A stretch of DNA of 64,000 nucleotides, taken from assembly GCA_008828725.1 (NCBI GenBank), contig MEHQ01002721.1, forward strand, positions 282,973-346,972, read 5' to 3'. The position numbers and the translations under genes are program-made. The notes below the pieces were generated by a model. The model did not search any database and had not been told where the DNA came from. It saw only the letters and a program-made list of their open reading frames with translations. This document shows, piece by piece, positions 63,480-64,000 of this stretch (the stretch's first letter is position 1; every line of letters begins with the position of its first letter). Source of the DNA: Saccharina japonica (Eukaryota > Sar > Phaeophyceae > Laminariales > Laminariaceae).

Positions 63480-64000
63480 AGGCTGAGAGCCGACGTATGC
63501 TACGTGGTAGCCTGCATGCACGTGCACCGTGATTTTTCTGAGGGTGTTAGGTCACTTGAGACGCATGCTACGATAGAGGTGCACCATGTGTTTTCTGAGC
63601 TCCTCACTTAAAGAGTGTCATACCTCACCGAAACAAATTATTTTAGAGAAGAATAAAAGCGCTGCCGGATAAGCAATCTCATGACCAAAGTATACTCTGA
63701 AACACGTTTCGTTCCAAACATGAAGATCTGACGAATTTGGGTTAAGGAGCCCGATCGTTTAGGAAACGATTCAGCCAAAAAGTGCTACCTCTACCGTAGC
63801 ACGCGTCTTGACAACCTCTACACCTCACCCAAAAAGACTGTTTTTGGAGGAAACCAAAAGCGCTACATATGTACCCGATGAAAAACTCCCGCGGCCTTAA
63901 GTATAATACCCATAATAGTGCAACGCAAGAACGAAATTCCGACGATTTTGGAGTAAGGGTCCGTTTTAACGAAGAAAAAAAAATCAATTTGGAAAAACAA
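63480..64000. repeat. Diverged relative of the U1/U2 blocks, ending in a hairpin-MITE arm
   Basis: 'GCATGCTACGATAGAGGTGC', 'TGAGCTCCTCACTTAAAGAG', 'AAACGATTCAGCCAAAAAGT', 'GCTACCTCTACCGTAGCACG' recall U1 and U2 motifs in order. The ancestral-looking GTGCTACCTCTA here lacks the GAGTAC seen in U1. The arm starting near 63957 ('GTCCGTTTTAACGAAG') runs off the end. Confidence 0.65.

Overview
The window looks like nuclear DNA of an intron-rich, repeat-rich eukaryote. Evidence: GT-AG introns of about 440-640 bp whose reading phases agree across every junction, GC-rich exons with long Gly/Ala/Ser/Pro runs, tRNA-derived SINEs, several MITE families and short interstitial TTAGGG arrays. The coding style and the 'ISHxW ... 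WIDxSCxP' protein would suit a stramenopile (brown-alga-like) genome, but that placement is inference only. Nothing looks prokaryotic: no operons, no CRISPR, no phage genes.

Genes lie almost entirely in the first 10.5 kb. A minus-strand gene runs from about 8509 down to at least 1541. I could build it as six phase-consistent exons (about 1410 codons, open at both ends). It has a very long low-complexity N-terminal half and a C-terminal domain carrying ISHCW, PDD and WIDASC motifs (a TIR/HET-like signalling fold). Head to head with it, at 9016-10447 on the plus strand, are two exons of a protein with a ubiquitin-conjugating (UBC/E2) core in which the catalytic Cys appears to be missing. About 500 bp separate the two genes; it must hold their 5' ends.

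From 10.5 kb to 64 kb I find only weak exon candidates (36.1-36.4, 38.2-38.4, 43.9-44.0, 58.6-59.0 kb). The rest is layered repeats. They include: TTAA-bounded palindromic MITEs of piggyBac type, often end to end sharing one TTAA; TA-bounded MITEs ending in CGGGGGACC; a tRNA-derived SINE of about 330 bp; a short family with a 'CATGCATG' end and C-rich tail; a CACAGCTGT/poly(T) family; hairpin MITEs; an ~890 bp TIR element; GATC-rich and pentanucleotide satellites; and many local tandem duplications. About 2.6 kb at 51.1-54.5 kb recurs at 54.6-58.1 kb next to single 'n' bases, so it is either a segmental duplication or two haplotypes placed end to end.

The most unusual signal is at small scale. 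The repeat-rich part is peppered with tiny TA...TA motifs (TATTAATA, TACGAGTA, TACCAGGTA and their complements). Where related repeat copies can be compared, several of these are clean 3-7 bp insertions directly at a TA. This resembles footprints left by excision of TA-targeting DNA transposons, in unusual density.
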